From Pyrus communis (taxonomy: Eukaryota; Streptophyta; Magnoliopsida; Rosales; Rosaceae): a stretch of DNA of 64,000 nucleotides. The translations under genes and the position numbers were made by a program. The notes beneath the pieces were generated by a model. That model saw only the letters and a program-made list of their open reading frames with translations, was not told where the DNA came from and searched no databases. The number at the start of each line of letters is the position of its first letter. Within the stretch, counting starts at the first letter, position 1. Location: contig NC_084817.1 of assembly GCF_963583255.1 (NCBI RefSeq), forward strand, positions 11,476,121 to 11,540,120, given 5' to 3'. Positions 21,576 through 34,000 of this stretch are shown one piece after another.

Positions 21576-22430
21576 TCGTCCATGACGGCGATCGGACGAG
21601 CCAATGGATCCACCTTGATCTTCTTCATCTCCTCTCTCGAGAACAGCCCATCTTTCTTTTAGTAAAGATGACTAAGCAGCTAACGCCATTCACGATACTC
21701 GGTAGGGGAGCTCAACCCATGATGGATTTTCCCTCATTTTTTTCTCTCAAACCAATAGGTAGGAAGCCTACATGCCCAACATTCCAACAGCCCATGAGGT
21801 CTGCGACCTCCACATTACTCTCAATCGCTGGCCTGGCCCGCGTCAGGTCTAAAAGCCTAAAAGACATGAGTTGTGCGGCTCACCTAGCGATGCACCCCAA
21901 TGACTCGATCTATGGCCCCAGCCACACAGTTACCCTTGACTTTAGCTAAGCCGAGCAGCCTAAGCAATGGTCCTTGCCACAACACCTTCTCGGCCTATGC
22001 CGAGCTAACTCCTAGCCCCTGCCAGCCGACGTGCTACACCACCTCAATAGTTGCCCCACGACAACACTATCTAAGAAGAAGACAAGGGAAATTAATTTTT
22101 TCTTATCTCGGTGCGGCACGGAGAAGATAAAGAAAGCAACAAAATACGGTCCTTTGCATGAGCACGTGTAAAAGATTGCTAGGGAAGGGGGAACAAATAT
22201 CCTCTAGCTTTCTCTCTCTTGTAAGGTAGAATAAATTGCTCTCTGAAGTTGATTTAATCATCTACTTAAGGTAGACTTATATAAACTTTGGAAGTGATTT
22301 ATTTCTCTTTCCTAAAAGGATCTAATTTTCAATTAAAGAGGGAATCTACGTCAAACAGGAAACAAACCTATGTTTCCTAAAGCAAGAAGATCTCTACACC
22401 TGCTGCCCTTTCCTGCGAGCAGCCCAACAA

Positions 22431-22443
22431 GTGTGGGGGCATT
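22431..22443 (+). other. Polypurine-like tract of the Tat-like element
   Basis: GTGTGGGGGCATTT lies directly before the 3' LTR start TGTGGAG. The position and G-richness fit a plus-strand primer. Confidence 0.6.
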
Positions 22444-22859
22444 TGTGGAGCAAAGAATAATCAAGAAAAATATGGAGGTGACACATGGATTCTTGGGTAA
22501 AAAGACAAACCCTTGAGCCACACTGGAACTCCCACACGTAAGTAGTGGACAATCACGACTCAATCAATGTCAAAAGTGATCAAAATAGGTATTTATTCAA
22601 AACCTATTTCATCCATCCTTATCAGATCATCCCCATAAGGTAACCCTCAATTATTCATTCAAATTAGGATTAATTACCTAAATTAATTGATTAATTTTCT
22701 AATTAATTTCCTAATTGATTGCAAGATATTATTTTGACATAATATCTTGCAATTACACCCAAAAACCTAGGGGCCAGCCACACCCCTATAAATAGCTCAC
22801 ATTTCTCCCAAAAACCTAATTCCAACTCTCTTGCAAAGTTCTCCAAATTTACATCCACA
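22444..22859 (+). repeat. 3' LTR of the Tat-like element (internally deleted)
   Basis: 416 bases against 609 in the partner. It shares the start TGTGGAG, the CTATAAATAGCTC core and the end CATCCACA. It lacks about 200 bases shortly before the end. Confidence 0.85.
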
Positions 22860-22864
22860 GTATG

Positions 22865-23299
22865 TATGTATAGAAGTATGTAGGTACATAATTAAATCTA
22901 GCTCTTTAGACATATCAACATGCGGAGTTGTTATCCATACATGGATAAGGATAAGCCATAGGTACAAAAGTGCAAATATACCGATATGAAAACCTTACCA
23001 CATATTCATGAGTATGTACGTTTACATGCAATAAAGTTTTTCTTTTATGTGCATATATGACTCCACCTAAAAATTAGATTTTAAAAATTCAAATTAAAAC
23101 TAGGCTTGAAATCACAATGTACAAAATTAGGCATGATAAAAAAATATATCTTATGTAAGGATTAAACTCTAATTATTTGGAAAAAAAAATTCTAGTTTTT
23201 ATGGTGAGGCATTTTGTCGAGAACTTGGCCAACCATTATGCGTGTAGCATACATTCCAGCCCTTTAATGCTTTTTAATTATGTTTTTAAGAATAAAAAA
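22865..23299. other. AT-rich non-coding stretch
   Basis: Contains TATG-rich sequence continuing the microsatellite split by the Tat-like insertion. No coding or structural signal could be supported. Confidence 0.5.
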
Positions 23300-23420
23300 G
23301 AGAATTGTTATTAGCACTTCAAAAATCTCATTTAGCACTTCAAACTTTCTATAATTAGAAAGAAAAATACACTTGTGAGGAATGTAGAATAAGATTTTTG
23401 GAGTGCTAATAACAGTTCCC
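23300..23420. mobile_element. hAT-like MITE copy 2
   Basis: 121 bases with inverted ends (left TTGTTATTAGCACTTC, right the reverse complement of GGGAACTGTTATTAGCAC). The flanks are ATAAAAAA at 23292-23299 and ATAAAATA at 23421-23428, an 8-base duplication with one change. It has the same length and sequence type as the split copy at 3318-3403 plus 12873-12907. Confidence 0.8.
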
Positions 23421-23555
23421 ATAAAATAAAAAGTTAAAAAATATATATGTATGTTTGTATGTATGTGTATATGTGTATATGTGTGTGTATTATTAATAGA
23501 TGTATAGTGGGGATTGGTTTATAATTGAACGGTGGAGATTGGTCTAATAAGAGTT

Positions 23556-23738
23556 TGTTAGAAGGTTAAAGTTAGTTACTTTGTAGGCTAGTATATATTG
23601 TAAATTCTCTCTCATTTTCTGTAATTTGCTCAACTATCAATACAATCTTTGATTTCCTTCTAAACCTTCATCTTCTTCTTCTCTGTAATTTCGGTAGTTT
23701 CATACCTCTTCCAATATAGTTAATATGGTATTAGAGCC
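23556..23738 (+). repeat. LTR-like end with a methionine-tRNA primer-binding site
   Basis: A stretch starting TGTTAGAAGG, with a pyrimidine-rich end, is followed by TGGTATTAGAGCC at 23726-23738. That is one mismatch from the usual initiator tRNA-Met primer site. It looks like the 5' LTR of a short-LTR (Copia or TRIM-type) element. The following 800 bases hold no recognisable gag-pol, and no second LTR was found, so the element is truncated. Confidence 0.45.
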
Positions 23739-24128
23739 ACCAGGCTCACGCCATGGATTCTGATGGTTACACTTCTCATTAGTTTAATTTTGTTTTCTTC
23801 CATTAATTTCCTTAGTGCATCCGCAATCGTTCAGTAACTTCTGGGTTATGAACAATATATTCCAATAAGGTTTTTCTGGGTTGTGAACTGAGATGTCGGA
23901 TCACAGATCGTAGTCAGGGAAGCCACTCGTGCTGGTTTTTCTTTGAGTGTTGTTATGGTGGGTGCTTCAACTGTGTCTGCTGCGACTCATCTCGTTTCCA
24001 ATCATCAACTTCCTGACTTCGAACACTAAATGCCCCCAACAATGTCGTTATCACATATGGGTCACCAATTTATGATGATGGACTCTGCATCAAATTTGAC
24101 ATCAAGAACTTCTTCAAATGTCATTCTT

Positions 24129-25131
24129 AATTGGCAACTGCATTCTTGCACATTATCTGTTTGAAGAAATGTCAAAGAGTGATTTTGTTGGTTTCTTGGT
24201 GTAAGATTGTGCAAGATTATTGGTGTATTTATTTCTTCTTAGCGGTGCTTGCAAATCAGCTCTCCGAGTTCTATATTTGCCACTGCTCCGTGTACCCTTC
24301 TCAAGTGTGGAGAGATCTTGCAGATTTGGGATGTTGTCAGTTTCTTGATTCTCTGTTGTGTCTGCCTTGTGATATGGGATCTTCGCAGGTGATATCTGCT
24401 CTACATTCTTGGTGTGGTTTTCTGGCGATTTTGTTGTATTTTTGTGATTTTGGAATTTATAGTCGGTTTCTTGAAGATATATATGGGTTTATGTTGAAGA
24501 TATATGAGATAAACTACTGTTTCATTCAGTGATTTTGTTGGATTACAAGATTTCAAGAAAGTGTCATTCTTTCTTTAATTCCATAGAATTTGTCAAGAGT
24601 ATCATTCTTTTGTTGCCTAGAAGAATTCATTCTGTTTTTTGTAAATATTAAAGGCCCGAAGCCAATGTTGAATGAGAGTGTTGACAGTAAATCCCACAAA
24701 GGGTAATCCCGTAAGAAGTTGTTATACTAGCATGAGGGTGTGCTACAACTCCTTAAAGAAGGAAATTCTTTGTGAAGATCCTGTGAGAGGCAGAGGAATA
24801 TTGGTTTTTTGGATGGAGAGATTGTATCTGCATAATGTGTGTTTGAAAGGATGATACAGGGTTCTGTTTTGCACTAGTTGGTTATGTACATTTTTGTGGT
24901 TTAAAATGTCTTCAAGCTAGCTGCGCAAATTCCTATTTGGTTTGCAGTAGCTACAGATGTGTAGAAATCAGTTTGAGCGCGGCTGAAACTCTTTGGGAAG
25001 ATTCGGTTGTATGGTTCGAGTATTTGGCGTTGCAGTTGAAAAAGGGATTAAAACCAGATGATAGGCTTTGTGGGTGCTTACTCTATGTCATATCGTTGTG
25101 TGAAGAAACTGGCAAATATATGATTTTTTAA
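24129..25131 (+). other. Broken ORFs, not recognised
   Basis: Several short plus-strand frames occur here. One is hydrophobic (24131-24532). Another, 24937-25131, reads ISLSAAETLWEDSVVWFEYL then LKKGLKPDDRLCGCLL, which has the flavour of a helical-repeat (PPR-like) protein exon. Stops separate the segments. I could not identify a gene and would treat this as a possible host-gene fragment. Confidence 0.3.
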
Positions 25132-25663
25132 CTTTCAACTTTGACGAGATTAAACGCATATCTAGGACACACTTGACATATAAAATATGAGATTAAACGC
25201 ATACCGAAATATAATAAATGAAAGTAGAATAATCAAATATATTGAAATTCATATTTTATGCTCCATTGCAACAAAATCCCGACTCCGCCACTCCTCTGCA
25301 TGCCCAATGGTGTGATAAGAACTAAAACCACCACTTATATGTACTCGACAGTAGAGGCTCTACCAAACATGATCGGACTCATTGGAATAAGAAGCCACCA
25401 AACTCGCTCGATCACTATTATTGAAGGTACATAACCTAAAACGTACAAATGCACATACCGTGCTGCAATATTAACACTTCAATTTTCCGCAAAAAATTGT
25501 TGGTTGCCTTAACAAATATTGCGATCAATAATTCTTGTTTCTCCACGTTGCTAATTATATGGCTAATACAGCGCAGTTGTTTCTGAGATAATACAAAATT
25601 TATTTACTCAAAAACACAATTGTATAAATTCTAGGATAATTGTACAAAACCCCCACCTTGGCA
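25132..25663. other. Region downstream of the GT47 gene
   Basis: Contains the presumed 3' UTR and terminator of the GT47 gene, which is transcribed leftwards. No definite polyadenylation signal was assigned and no other feature is seen. Confidence 0.5.
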
Positions 25664-28600
25664 TCATTTCAACAGCCTCAGATTAAGCCTCCGAAGCCAC
25701 ACTGAATGCAGCACCATATACAACATATCAAATGGCTTAGCAGGCCTATTGATCACAAAATGGCGCTGCACTTGCATGACCCTCTTTTGCTTTCTCAAAT
25801 ATTCATGCTCGGAAACTGATTGCAAAATTGCCTTCAGTTCCGGTAGCCTTGCCACCGGAACATGAACTGAAAACTTAGACCAATTAAGTACGTCACTGAA
25901 CGGCAACGCATAGGAATCAGAAATGATCACTGGGACACAGCCTGCATATATGGCCTCAACCACTCTAGGGCTTGCAACTTCATACCCGCTAGGGCACAAG
26001 CAAAACTTGCTCTGCGCCATTAGGTGTGTGTAGTTTAGGGTTTTGGGGAGGTAGTTATGGACTTGGATTTCCTTGTCTTTGTTTTTCCAGTGCTTGAATA
26101 GTATCTTTCTTACGTCTCCATGACCACCACCAGCGAAGAAAGCAAAGACTGAACGGTTTTTAGGGGAATGGGTAAGGAGGGGAGGGCCTACCTTTCCAAA
26201 AGGGAGTTTGATTTCAGGCAGGGATACATCTCGGACTGGTTGGAAACCTTCTGAACGATTTGCATTGCAGAGTACTCTAATGAACTTCTTGAAAAGCTTA
26301 GGGTGTCCAGCCGAAATATCAGGTGCCTAAAAATGCAATCGAATAAGGAGAATCGTTAACTCATTCAACTTGGCCATGCCCTAAAGTTGACACAACAATT
26401 CAGGTCATAACTAACAAAAGTCTTCAAATTCAAATGTGCTAGTAATCACATTTGAGTGATGTTACATTTACCAAACTGATCATTAATCACATGTTGTACA
26501 CGTACAAGAATCATGTGAAACTAACGTACATACTCGAGTTTTTTCTTTGTGTTAGATGTGATCAGTAAATATGGTGCAAATTGTTTTATTGATTAGGTTA
26601 AGAGATTTATGAGATGAAATCTGAATCACAATGAAGTGTTGGTGGTAGCACTATAAAATCAAACTGAAAAGATGGAAAAAAAAAAATAGAGTGGCATACC
26701 CAATCATGACAAGAAACCAGAAAATGGTCAGCTCCATTGCTTCTATTCCAGTATGGATATTTCTTCGATATGATGCTGATGTAGTCCTCGACAATGTTCT
26801 GGAGCCGGACACGAGAGTAGGTGGTGTAAGGCTTGTAGACGAATCTTACAATGTTGACAACACTGATTGGAAGAGAAAACGCGACAGCCTCGTCGGGGTC
26901 TTTCGCTACAAATGGGCTTTTCCCGCTCAACTCGAACTCATCCATGAACTGACCTTCAATGGAGTAAATGTCGTTCATCGGCCCTTTGTGGAAGACTGGA
27001 GGCTCTCCTTCCTCGTACGACCAAATTCGAAATCTTTTTTCCATCTCTACGTGGCTCCTAAAACGTACATACACAAAACGATAATGAATCAATTATTGAT
27101 ATTAATTGATGATGCTTATGTGTTTAAATAATAAACATTACACTATATGTGGCACCTGATATACCTGCAAAAAAACCTAAACGCATCAATTCGAAAAGCT
27201 TAAATATTGCACATATAAACCCTTGGCTTGTCCATCATTATTTTACCTACTAATTAAGCACAACCCAAATTAGCACGGTGGGTTACGTATGGTGAATTAT
27301 ATCATTTCTAATCCCGTTTAACAAGATTGATTACCTTATGGTGTAAAATCACCTTGGTGCTTAGGGTTTTTGGCTACGCCCAAGATCCTAGATTTTAAAC
27401 TCAAATAATTCCAGTAAAAAACCAGATGTAGTTAGTTTACCGCTTAAATTTAATAAACTTTTCAAATGACCAATGTTGCAAGTCTGCCAACATCTTGTTC
27501 GTAAATGTGAACATCCGCACATGAATTTGAGTCAATTGTAGATATTTCTAATCACATTCCTTCTAATACAGTGCAGTAACTTAAAGTAAACTGCACTTGT
27601 GGTCAAGTTTTATTGGTGACATATCGACAATTGTTTGGTGTCAGCAATATCAATGACATGTCCACATTTATGAAAAAAGGTGGTTACCCACATTATAGAA
27701 AAACCTTTTATGTGAATCAACTATTCTTGAAGAAGGGATCGACCTACTAGATAAACAATTTGAAAGCAGGTCAAATTAAGGATAGCATTTTGCCACTTTG
27801 GTGCCTGTCCTAGAACCCATAGAGTCTACAACTACAATTTATGCATGTTTATGTCTCTCTGCATGCATGTAGATGTACCCAGTTTTGCTAAGGACTATTG
27901 TCAAAGGCCTAGCGGAATGGGGGACCTCTATAAATCAGAGTACTATACAGTACACGAGTCAGAACTAGGCTGAAGAATCTAAGGTTGTGACAGATGAAGA
28001 ATTGCAGCTCATAAGTCCACATCTAAGTACAACACTTATAAATCAAATATTTATTCCTTGAAACAAAATAGGGCAAGATTTCAGTCTGTAAGACAGTTTG
28101 CCAGAACTGTGTAAGCACAAAATAGGCAAAGCTCGTTCACTTAATGCCTATGGTGCACCACTACATCACCCATGCTATGTTTCTGCACACCCTAATAACA
28201 ATGGCACACCTAGGGAAAACCCAAAAATGGATCACTCTCATCCGACTTTTTTTAGCCTCTTTATAGATCATAAACTCCAAAATTTACAATTAATCGGTTC
28301 ATCTCTAATTCATAAGCCCTACCCAGGTCTTCATGCGCCAGAAAATATTGAACCATAATTTTTTTTTAAGTTAATGTCAATTTCAACCAACCTAACAAAA
28401 ACTGCAGGATATTTTAAAATTTCATGAATTATATGTGAACCAGTTTAATGTTTCTGATGTGGAAGAGATAGTTAACGGATCAATGGAACAGCTCGATAAG
28501 TGTAAAACCGAGAGCAAGGCTTAAGCAGTGCAATTAGGCTGACGTGTGATTCATGCATGTGACCAGTCGCTTCGCGGAGAGAACGGCATTGCGAGTTGAA

Positions 28601-29797
28601 CTCACCGCATAGCCGTGAAACATGGGCATATTTAGTCAATTGAATACCTTCGTTTACAATCCCTAAACAACATTCTAAGATTCGAGGATACTTCTAGTAC
28701 TTTGTTATTTCCGTATTAATCATATTAGGTTTCCTAGCACGTAGAGTTGTGATACATTATAAAACATTCTTTCATGGTGCTAAGGTTTTTATCATATTAT
28801 CATTTAAACAACAAACTTTGAAATTTTCTCAATTCCTAATGGATTTCAGATTGCTTGTGGATTCTTACTTAGGGTTTTCGTTCAATTTTCCTTAGTTCCT
28901 TGGCTAGTGGAACATTTTTAGGGGAAAAAAAACAAATGAAGCATTTTTATAGCAACTGATTAGGAGAAGATTTGGTACATGAATTTTACCCAAAGTGGTT
29001 AAACCCAGAAGACCAAGTCTAACAAAAGAGAGGGAGAAACTTAACTGATGAAAGGAGTAAGGGTTGATGTAAACCGATCCTGTTGGAACAAAATCCTCCT
29101 TGTATGACATATAGCTCCTTGATTGAGCTGCTTCTCTTATTGCAGCTCTTGCTCTTGCCAATCCATCTTCCATTTTCTCAAATTGGTTCTTCTTCACTTG
29201 CATCTGTATACATGCACAAAACAAAATTCCAAAACCCCAATTTTTGTTCTTTCATTTTTGGCCAAGAGACCCAACAAAGATTAAACCCACCATGTCATAT
29301 AAGTGATCTCACTATACATTTGTAAGCGAAAATCAAGATTATAGCTAATTCCCTGTGATAAGACCAATGGAGTAGAAGCACACATTTTTATGTATTTCGG
29401 AAATTCTTCCACTGCATATAAATCTTGCTGGATAATTGCGGAATAAGCAGAATCACACTGCGATCGACCTGCTACTTACATCTCGCAAGATTTATCCCGC
29501 ATCATAGAAAACCCCACACACACACACACACACAAGGATTATGATCACTAGCTAGCTTTCTGAATATATATAAGTTGTCTAACTTACAGTAGGCACATGA
29601 TCAAGTGTAGTACTATTTTTGCTGGCATTTTGGAGATCGTCGTTGCAGTACGTGCCGGAGACCTGTCTGTGGTTTGGAACTGTGGAGTTGTGAGGAAATG
29701 GGAAATAGTGGAACTGGTGGTTCATGAAAGAGAAGAAAAGGATGAGGAAAAGAGAAGGGTATAGCAAACAAGTGTTGGTATAAGCAGAGCCAGCCAT
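25664..29797 (-). CDS. Probable glycosyltransferase, GT47 exostosin family (intact, 4 exons)
   Basis: Exons on the minus strand: 29588-29797, 29046-29203, 26700-27057 and 25664-26326. All introns are GT-AG and the joined frame is 1389 bases, 462 aa. The start ATG at 29797 lies in a GGCCATGGCT context. An ATG at 29914 is also in frame, but the resulting N-terminus is less typical. Residues about 10-24 are a hydrophobic signal anchor ([15 protein letters not shown]), and the following stem has N-glycosylation sequons ([12 protein letters not shown]). This is the layout of a Golgi type II membrane protein. The exostosin domain follows ([66 protein letters not shown]). It most resembles the Arabidopsis At5g20260/At3g42180 type; the substrate is unknown. 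A dead paralogue lies at 276-2045. Intron 3 (27058-29045) is about 2 kb. Confidence 0.92.
29516..29533. repeat. CA microsatellite in intron 1 of the GT47 gene
   Basis: Nine CA/AC repeats within the first intron (29204-29587). Confidence 0.9.
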
Positions 29798-30047
29798 GGC
29801 CAAACAATCTGGCTGCTCACTCTGTCCAACTTTAAATACGTTCTCTTCTGAAAGAAAATGAGAAAAGAGGAGGGAATACTGATGATTTAGCATTAGGTTT
29901 TGAGAGGAAAACAATGGTGGAATGAGGAGGAGAATGAAGAAGTGGAAGTTGAGTGAATTACTATGAGTCCTATCGGCAATGACAAAAATCTTGGTTTTTG
30001 ATTTGGTTTCACGTGTATGATAATTAATATGACTTCTTCCTTTTTTC

Positions 30048-30078
<31 letters not shown>

Positions 30079-31021
30079 TTTTTTTGTGTTATTCATAATT
30101 TTCCTCTCTTGCTGCCAAATATTAATGGAACGGATGAAGAATTTTTTATATGTTTCTTTCTACATTATAATAGGGGTAGGTATTGCGATTGATATGTTTC
30201 ACTTTTAGTGTAAATTTTAGGTTAGAATTTCAAACATGACGAGTTTGATACCAATTTAGTTCTCATACTTTTTAAAATTTACACGTCTCATTGTAAAAAA
30301 ATACAAGTATTATAGTTTAAATTTAACAATCTAGATACATTAATTTTTATCTTTGTTGAGATTTTGAACGAGTATTACCCTTTTAGAATATTATTAAAGA
30401 ATGGAGTGAGAGAGAAATCCACGATATGTTCCCGTTTATCTGCAAACAGCCTAACCGCGTGGCCATATCTGCAGCGAACTCGACAAGATCAATCGGGATT
30501 AGGGACCAAAAGGAAACCTATTTTGCTGGCCCAAGTCTAAAGGTGGCATTACCACTTAGTAGAAAGAAAAAGTGGCCAACATTACTAAGCTTGAACCACA
30601 TTATTGTTAACCCATTGTTAAACTTGCGTTCACACTATGACCTGATAATATATCAACAGTTGTCTGTGTAGCCAATTCATTAGAGAAAAATACAGACCGA
30701 AACTCCTCTCTACTTTCATCATTTCTCTGTAAGCAACCAAGAAGAAAATCCAACATCAACATTTATACATGCTTAACAAAACAAGAGCACAGCACAACTT
30801 TCTCTCATGTTGAACAAAACCAGAAAACTGAATAAGTGGTTCGAATCGTAGCAAGGGAAGGATTGCGCTAAAAAGCGGCAGCCGAATTGCCGGTGGGAAA
30901 ATGCAAACAACAATACAAGTATAATAGATACGAATTTTCGAGGGATGTTGTGTGATTTGCAGTTCAAATAGAAAGTTGAAGAGAATATGGAATCGAACAG
31001 GAGTGCATGATTCGGGGTTTT
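29798..31021. other. Intergenic region: GT47 promoter side and SPS 3' side
   Basis: Both neighbours are on the minus strand, so this holds the GT47 upstream region (right of 29798) and the SPS 3' UTR (left of 31022). It includes an almost pure T tract of about 43 bases at 30043-30085. No other gene is supported. Confidence 0.6.
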
Positions 31022-34000
31022 CTACCGCTTAAGAATCCCTAGTTTCACCAATGACGCTCTTATGTCATTTTCGGAGCATCCTTCACTTTGAGCCATATTG
31101 GGACTGTCGTTTGGAAAGACATGTTCTAAAGGATAGTTTCGGTTGGCATGAAGCTTACGAGCGCCAATGCCAACTCCCTTCAGTATCACAGTTTTGTGTA
31201 GGCCACCAAGCAAACCTTCATAATCCGTGTCACCACTTTCTCCCACGAAGACAACAGCAGTTGACAAGTTCAAGCCCCAACGGACATACAGGTACCTGGA
31301 GACTAAATGTTAGTGATATGAAAAAGGCAAAGACACTATAAACGCTATCCAATCCTTAAAGAGACTAGGCAGTACAACGGAGACAAATAGGATCTCATGC
31401 ATATAAGTAATGAGTTTCACTCAGGTTTCTAATTAGGTAAATAAAATAACTTCTGCATTTATACCTGAGTGCTTGTGATCTAGAAGCCAACACAGGGATA
31501 ACATTCAGCCTGGTGCCATTTAGGGAATATATAACATGGCAACGGAGAGCCTGAATTCTCATGAGTTTCCGGAGTTCCTTAACAGGGGGAATCTGTCATG
31601 ACATAAGATGTCAAAAAACGCAAGAAATAAAGCAGTTCCTCTGAAGCAATGACCTCCAAAAGTAACAAAGTAGTCGGTTGTAATTTGTAACACCACATAC
31701 AAAAAAAAGCGTACAAATGGATCCATAACACAAGACATAGACAAGAGATATTACCAGTTCTGGATATTTCACTTTATACGCATAGCAATGGTTAGTTGAT
31801 GCTGATACATCTTCTGTAACAGTTTCCCTTCCTTTCTTTTCGTTGAAATTAGCGACCCAACGAACCAATGTCTTTCTCAAACCTTCTGCTCCCCAGCGGT
31901 ATTCAATGTGTGAACGGTAATCTATGTCCACCACAAAGGGAAGCCCAGAAGGACTATCCTCAGAGCTTGAAGATGGATAGTAGAGCTCACCACCACTGTT
32001 ACAGATAAAAGCATCAAACTGTGAAGGACTCAAACCTCCTGAAATCAAAAGAGAATGGATCTCAGATATGCCCAATGCTGTTGATAATATAAATCCAATA
32101 GGTCCTGCATCTCTGTCCTTCCCCGCTGCCTCAGTAACCTTCTCAATGATCTCAGTGAACTCTGAGGTTGTATCACAATCCACAGCAATTACACAAACAT
32201 ACTTCCTTTTCCTGAATGCCAGAAATTTACCAGCCCCAGAACTGTTGTCTGCTTTCTCTGTGGCACCAGCCTTTTGACAAACACCTTTTGACAATGTCAA
32301 AACCGCATTCTGCTCCTTAGTCTTCCCTCCAGCAGCACAGTCTTCAGCCTCTAAAGCATTATCAAGAGCAGCACTCCCTTCAGTTTTGTCGCCATCCAGT
32401 GAGAGTTTCAAGTTCAAAGATATATCTTGAATATCCCTCAGAGAATCACTAGGTGAATCGGGTTCTGAATTGTCAAAGTCAGCATCATTTCTTTGCCATT
32501 GTGGCTGCCTTGGTTTGCAACTGGTTATGCGAGTTAAGTATGTCTTACAATGCTCTGGCCATGAGAAAAGGTGAATGTTTTTCAGTCCATTCTGCCTGCA
32601 TCTTGCCCAAAGTTGCTTGTCCGAAACAAGCTTCAGAAGGGCATCCGCTATTGACCGCTGATCATGGGGATCAACTAGTAGACCATTGTCAAGAACCTGT
32701 CACAATTCAGTTGCCTTGGTAGTTAGTATTAATAATAGTATCGATAACTTAACTCAAAACCACTCCAAAAGAAAATTAGAAATCTTTCAATGGAATAGGA
32801 ATGTTCTCCAGGATGGACATACCCGATGAATATCAACAGGACCCCCATTTTGTGTGGCAACGATAGGTAAGCCATGAGCTGCTGCCTATTCAACAAAGGA
32901 TCTTCTGTTGGATTTTATATAAACTATCTGAAATGTATTCCTTTGATAATGTAGAGACATGTACCTCAATTAAAGTAAGACCAAATGGCTCGATGAATGC
33001 TGGATTGATGAAAACACCCTGCCAAGAAATCAACCACATTACTGTTAACTTGAGCCATATAACTTTCTTGGTATAACAACTGAATATCATGTAATTATTG
33101 AAACTGGAAAGTTCTTATCCCATACCGTTTACGCCATACAACAAAAACTCATTAAACTTTATAACCAAGATATTCAATATGCATTCCCCTCCCTATGATG
33201 CACTTAAAAGCTGCCTAGTTAAACAGAAGCTTTGACCTATAGTTCTTTCACCATCTTTACTCTTTATTCATAAACATTGATTTTGGGTTCATGCCGATAT
33301 ATAAAATAAAGTCAAACTTATATCCTCAGAGAGACAAAGATTATAAATCTCAAGGCACAAATAACAAACCTCCAGTCTCCCAATTCTAAAACAAAGGTCA
33401 CCACTTTTCCTGTTACTTTGACATAAAATAACCTCAAATATCTTAAGCATGAGAGTTAAGTCTAGCTTTAACTCAAAGAAGTGATATCTACAAGCATGCC
33501 TAGCCAAATTTAGTAGACTCTGAACCTGACTATGCATAAAACATCCAGAAGCTGAGCAAAAATTAAATACCTAAAAGCAAACTGCATGCACAATTGAGGT
33601 GGTTAATCTAGTTGCACTGCTGTAAAAGATAAAAGTACCTTTGTCTTTGCTGCCAGACGATAAATGTCAGGAACATCAGACTGCTTGTGATGTTTCGGAT
33701 ATGCCACATGACCGTAAAGATCATATCTGTCAATCAGCTTAAGAATGGAAAGAAGCACAGATGCATTTGTGCTGGACATTTCATCTATGTCATCACGGTT
33801 TCCCATAATCAATGTCTGTAATGACAGAATGAGAAAGCATCTGACTAATATATATACAAAGCACAGTTTTTTATTCAAAACCTGAACAAAGGAAGCCTCA
33901 TCTATCTGTCAGCACTCAGCAGACATATGAAATAAACGGTAAGAAGGTGCAGTTAAGGAATTTGAACATACAAGGTTAGCAAGTTCCCTCAGTGGACGAC

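Larger units (their letters stand above)
13376..22859 (+). mobile_element. Tat-like Ty3/gypsy element, decayed and carrying a nested solo LTR
   Basis: The LTRs at 13376-13984 and 22444-22859 share long blocks (for example the stretch ending in CCATCCT and the CTATAAATAGCTC TATA region) and end in CATCCACA. The flanks carry the duplication GTATG (13371-13375 and 22860-22864). A primer-binding-like site follows the left LTR and a G-rich tract precedes the right one, so the element runs on the plus strand. Internal remnants in order are gag, a second (archaeal-type) RNase H, the integrase zinc region, the integrase C-terminus and then an antisense ORF in the 3' region. An extra RNase H and additional antisense ORFs are known from the Tat lineage. 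Reverse transcriptase and the integrase catalytic core are missing, and stops abound. Confidence 0.85.

Noticed and set aside
30830..30860. tRNA B-box-like GGTTCGAATC
   Set aside because: No A box or acceptor stem of tRNA form upstream; chance match.
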